DNA of 64,000 nucleotides, taken from NCBI RefSeq assembly GCF_001293525.1, contig NZ_BBYR01000001.1:104108-168107 (forward strand). The letters run 5' to 3'. The position numbers and the translations under genes were made by a program. The notes under the pieces are model-generated. The model was not told the origin of the DNA. It made no database searches and worked only from the letters and a program-made list of their open reading frames with translations. This document shows positions 61,677 through 64,000 of this stretch, piece after piece. This DNA comes from Pseudideonella sakaiensis (lineage in GTDB: Bacteria > Pseudomonadota > Gammaproteobacteria > Burkholderiales > Burkholderiaceae_C). Numbering within the stretch: the stretch's first letter is position 1; each line of letters opens with the position of its first letter.

Positions 61677-62069
61677 ATGTTGCAGTCAAGCATCGTCTAC
61701 AACGCCGGCGTTGGCAGTACCCTGATGCTGCAATTTCTTCCACTGAATCGCGGGAGGCTCGACTTGCGACTGGCTCTCTTCCTTGCGATCGTCGCTGCGG
61801 GTGCAATCGCAGGCTTCGCAACCGGCAGCGGTGAGGACAGTGCGACAAGGCTTGTTCTCGCCGGTGTCGGCGCGTTGATCGGCGCTGCGATCGGCGGGGC
61901 GGTCCTCAAGCTCGGAGGCATCAAGGTGTCAAACACGTCTACAGGAGGCGCGATTCCAGGTTCCGGCGTGACTTCCGAGGACCTCGCGGCCAACTATTGG
62001 CGCGACAAGGGACACCCACCCTTCATGAAGCCGCCTGAGGGGGACCCGCCATCTCGCGGGCCCGATTGA
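61677..62069 (+). CDS. Small glycine-zipper membrane protein, unknown
   Basis: 130 residues from the ATG at 61677 (GGGA 6 bp upstream; an ATG at 61671 is also possible). Two hydrophobic stretches occur: LALFLAIVAAGAIAGFATG and VLAGVGALIGAAIGGAVLKLGG, the second with GxxxG glycine-zipper spacing. A polar, Pro-rich tail with YWRDKGHPPFMKPPEG follows. I recognise no family. Its stop abuts the stop of the convergent TraG gene. Position in the element suggests a transfer-related, exclusion or cargo function; this is inference only. Confidence 0.6.
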   Translation: MLQSSIVYNAGVGSTLMLQFLPLNRGRLDLRLALFLAIVAAGAIAGFATGSGEDSATRLVLAGVGALIGAAIGGAVLKLGGIKVSNTSTGGAIPGSGVTSEDLAANYWRDKGHPPFMKPPEGDPPSRGPD

Positions 62070-64000
62070 CTACCGCTTGATGATCCCCTTCACCGCGTCT
62101 TTGGCATCTTGGAAGGTCTCGGCCGCGTCCCGGGCCACTTGCCTTGCAGTGCCTTTGAACAGCGACTGGCGTGGGGAAATCGTGCCGTCGTCGGCGCGCG
62201 CGGGGCTCCGCTCGTCATCGAACTCCTGCCGTCGAGCAGCAGTCCGGCCACGGAGATCGTCCGACGACTTCTGAATCTGCAGGCGAGCGTCGCTTGGTTC
62301 GGGCGCAGGTTGTGCCGGTGGGGCGACTGGAACAGGAGCCTGGCGAACCGCGCCCGTCGCTCTTCGATATGTAGCGTCAATGTCCGGCGTGAGGCGCGGG
62401 TCTCCACTGTTGGTCGTGTACAGATGGCGGACGTCGTCGAAGGATGACGGCATGCCAGTGCCGTCGCTGAAGTTTCGGGTTGGAGCCAGCGCTTGTCGGG
62501 CAAGTTCAGCGCTCAGCAGTTGTTGAGCGGACGCGCTTGTACCCCCGTACTGTTCAGCGTACCGAGTAAACATCGCCAGGTTGTAGGGGTCCTGCGCAAT
62601 GTCGATTGAAATCGAATCGCCTCTCTCCCTGGCCACGGCAAGCCGCTCAGAGAACGCGGTGCGGTCGGCAAGGGAAGCATCTGCGCGGGCGGAGCGAGCG
62701 GTTGTGGTGGCGATCCTCGACGACAGTTCGCGTGCTTCGCGAGCATCGGTGGCTACAAGGCTCGCGACGGAACTGTCGCGCGACACACGATCGCCGAACT
62801 GCTTGAACTCCGAGGCCTGCTCGGAAGTGAGCGCACCAAGCACCTTCCGCTCGTCTGCACTCAGTCCGGACAGATAGGTCTTGTCTGCACTCGCGTTCAG
62901 TTGGGCGCCAACGAACCGCGCATTGAATCCGGCGTGACCTGTAACGCCAAGCGCAATGCGAGCAACCTGAGACTGTGTCAGCCCAGTGGACTCGGAGACG
63001 CTTCGGGAGATCTGATCCAGCCGATCGATGGTTTGCCCCAACTGCTCGAAGCTGCTGGATGTCGACCCCGTGCTGCTTCGCGATGACTTCAGCTTTGCCA
63101 AGCCCTTGGTGAATGCCTCTGACAGCACCGCCGAACGTTCGGTGCTGGCGGCAACGGCTTCGCTTCGGGCTGCGTCGACCTGGCGGCTGGCGTCCTGGAC
63201 GTCCTGCTCGCTCACGCGCATCGATACGACCCGGGACGCGTAGCCCTGGTTGCGCAGCAGGCTCACGGCGGTCCGGCCGGTCAGCATGTTCGACGAGAAG
63301 GTGTTGCCGCTGATGTCGTTCTGCCAGTTGCTCATGAATGCGGACGTCCTGTTCGGCGCGAGCCGGATCTGGTCCATCGAGACATTGCCCATGCTCAGAT
63401 TGCCCGCGGCGGCACCTGCCGTGGCGCCGGCCACCATCGACTGCAGGCCTGAGAGACCGCCCACCAGCGCGGTGCCAAAGGTCTCCATCCGCTTGAGCGC
63501 GGCCCAGGCGATGAACGGGATGCTGATGGCGAGGTAGCCGACAACGGCCTCGCCGGAGATCGCCCGGGAGTAGATCGTCGATGCCGTCTGCAGCGACAGA
63601 GCCTTGGCGCCGCTGCCAAGGTCGGCTGCTGCCGCGAGGTCGTAGGCGGCATAGATGGATGCCATGTAGTTGAGCACGGCGTACAGCGGTGGCCAAAGCT
63701 GGATCCAGATCAGCACCGCGGCGTAGCCCTTGAAGGCCAGCATGGTCTCGCGCCCGCTGGTCAGCAGCATCAGCAGGACGAGAAGGGGGAACAGCGCGTA
63801 GGTGATGGCCTCGATCACGTTGCGGAACACCGGCAGCGCCTGCTCGGCGACCTTGCCTGCGTTCAGCCAGGCCGCGTTCTGCTGCGCCACGGACTGCGCC
63901 CGCCCGACGGCCAGCACCATGGCCGCCGGGTCGTTCACCTTCTGACCGATGATGTTGCTGGTGTCGTTGATCGCATTCAGCACTGCGTTCTGGCGGATCA
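62070..64000 (-). CDS. traG: TraG-family conjugal transfer protein, C-terminal part (5' end outside window)
   Basis: The last 642 codons are visible and the frame stays open to the window edge. The first third shows the TraG N-domain membrane part: NAIEAITYALFPLLVLLM-like helices and GYAAVLIWIQLWPPLYAVLNYMASIYAAYDLAAAADLGSGA, then YLAISIPFIAWAALKRMETFG and Ala/Gly-rich helices. The rest is a long periplasmic, Ser/Ala-rich helical region with repeated TARSARADASLADRTAF-type segments. TraG works in the mating channel of type IV secretion systems and stabilises mating pairs. It faces the integrase, marking one end of a conjugative element. Confidence 0.88.
   Translation of the reverse strand, partial: IRQNAVLNAINDTSNIIGQKVNDPAAMVLAVGRAQSVAQQNAAWLNAGKVAEQALPVFRNVIEAITYALFPLLVLLMLLTSGRETMLAFKGYAAVLIWIQLWPPLYAVLNYMASIYAAYDLAAAADLGSGAKALSLQTASTIYSRAISGEAVVGYLAISIPFIAWAALKRMETFGTALVGGLSGLQSMVAGATAGAAAGNLSMGNVSMDQIRLAPNRTSAFMSNWQNDISGNTFSSNMLTGRTAVSLLRNQGYASRVVSMRVSEQDVQDASRQVDAARSEAVAASTERSAVLSEAFTKGLAKLKSSRSSTGSTSSSFEQLGQTIDRLDQISRSVSESTGLTQSQVARIALGVTGHAGFNARFVGAQLNASADKTYLSGLSADERKVLGALTSEQASEFKQFGDRVSRDSSVASLVATDAREARELSSRIATTTARSARADASLADRTAFSERLAVARERGDSISIDIAQDPYNLAMFTRYAEQYGGTSASAQQLLSAELARQALAPTRNFSDGTGMPSSFDDVRHLYTTNSGDPRLTPDIDATYRRATGAVRQAPVPVAPPAQPAPEPSDARLQIQKSSDDLRGRTAARRQEFDDERSPARADDGTISPRQSLFKGTARQVARDAAETFQDAKDAVKGIIKR

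Overview
The window is a high-GC chromosomal segment of a betaproteobacterium, most likely a Burkholderiales member of the Rubrivivax/Leptothrix type. The evidence is the strong GC3 codon bias, four tripartite-tricarboxylate (Bug/TctC) receptors, the exbB-exbD-lpxK-kdsB-adk and tig-clpP-clpX-lon gene orders, a complete FNR-linked cbb3 oxidase cluster, and a tmRNA encoding the tag ANDETYALAA. There is no rRNA and no CRISPR array. Four RNA genes are visible: ssrA, tRNA-Leu(UAG), tRNA-Gly(GCC) and tRNA-Cys(GCA).

Layout. 1-650: end of a HAD phosphatase gene, then tmRNA with a strong terminator. 850-8016: an accessory catabolic island of two facing units. A GntR regulator, a two-domain metallophosphoesterase and a Bug receptor read right; a sulfatase and a second Bug receptor read left, with a divergent IclR regulator. 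8171-10636: FkbM methyltransferase, a hypothetical protein and a lipoprotein. 10825-17410: tRNA-Leu and the proteostasis cluster tig, clpP, clpX, lon, then two tRNAs. 17482-25682: tadA, an LD-carboxypeptidase and a complete peptide ABC importer, probably one transcription unit and plausibly for muropeptide recycling. 25956-32826: TonB-dependent receptor, TonB, ExbB, two ExbD and a TPR protein. 32879-37765 (minus): SDR dehydrogenase, adk, kdsB, Trm112-like protein, lpxK and a second exbB/exbD pair. 38179-40914: xseA, sodB and a DUF192 protein.

41017-48909 is the cbb3 oxidase locus: ccoI, ccoS, an FNR box, ccoN, ccoO, ccoQ, ccoP, ccoG, a FixH-like protein and an 84-residue membrane protein. 49070-54895 is an acyl-CoA ligase of the oxalate-CoA ligase type, a complete tctCBA transporter and a ketopantoate-reductase-family gene; the transporter promoter carries a LysR-type palindrome. 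A minus-strand FAH-family gene and fnr follow. fnr diverges from hemN across a second FNR box, so the oxygen sensor, the microaerobic oxidase and anaerobic heme synthesis lie within about 17 kb. After a SafE-like membrane protein comes icd.

Directly after icd (from about 60200) base composition shifts to more A/T. A P4-type tyrosine integrase, a small membrane protein and the 3' part of a TraG-family conjugation gene follow. This is read as the left edge of an integrative and conjugative element whose body lies outside the window. It is the clearest mobile DNA here. The least explained parts are the metallophosphoesterase and sulfatase units, the orphan minus-strand terminator near 9700, and the element edge.
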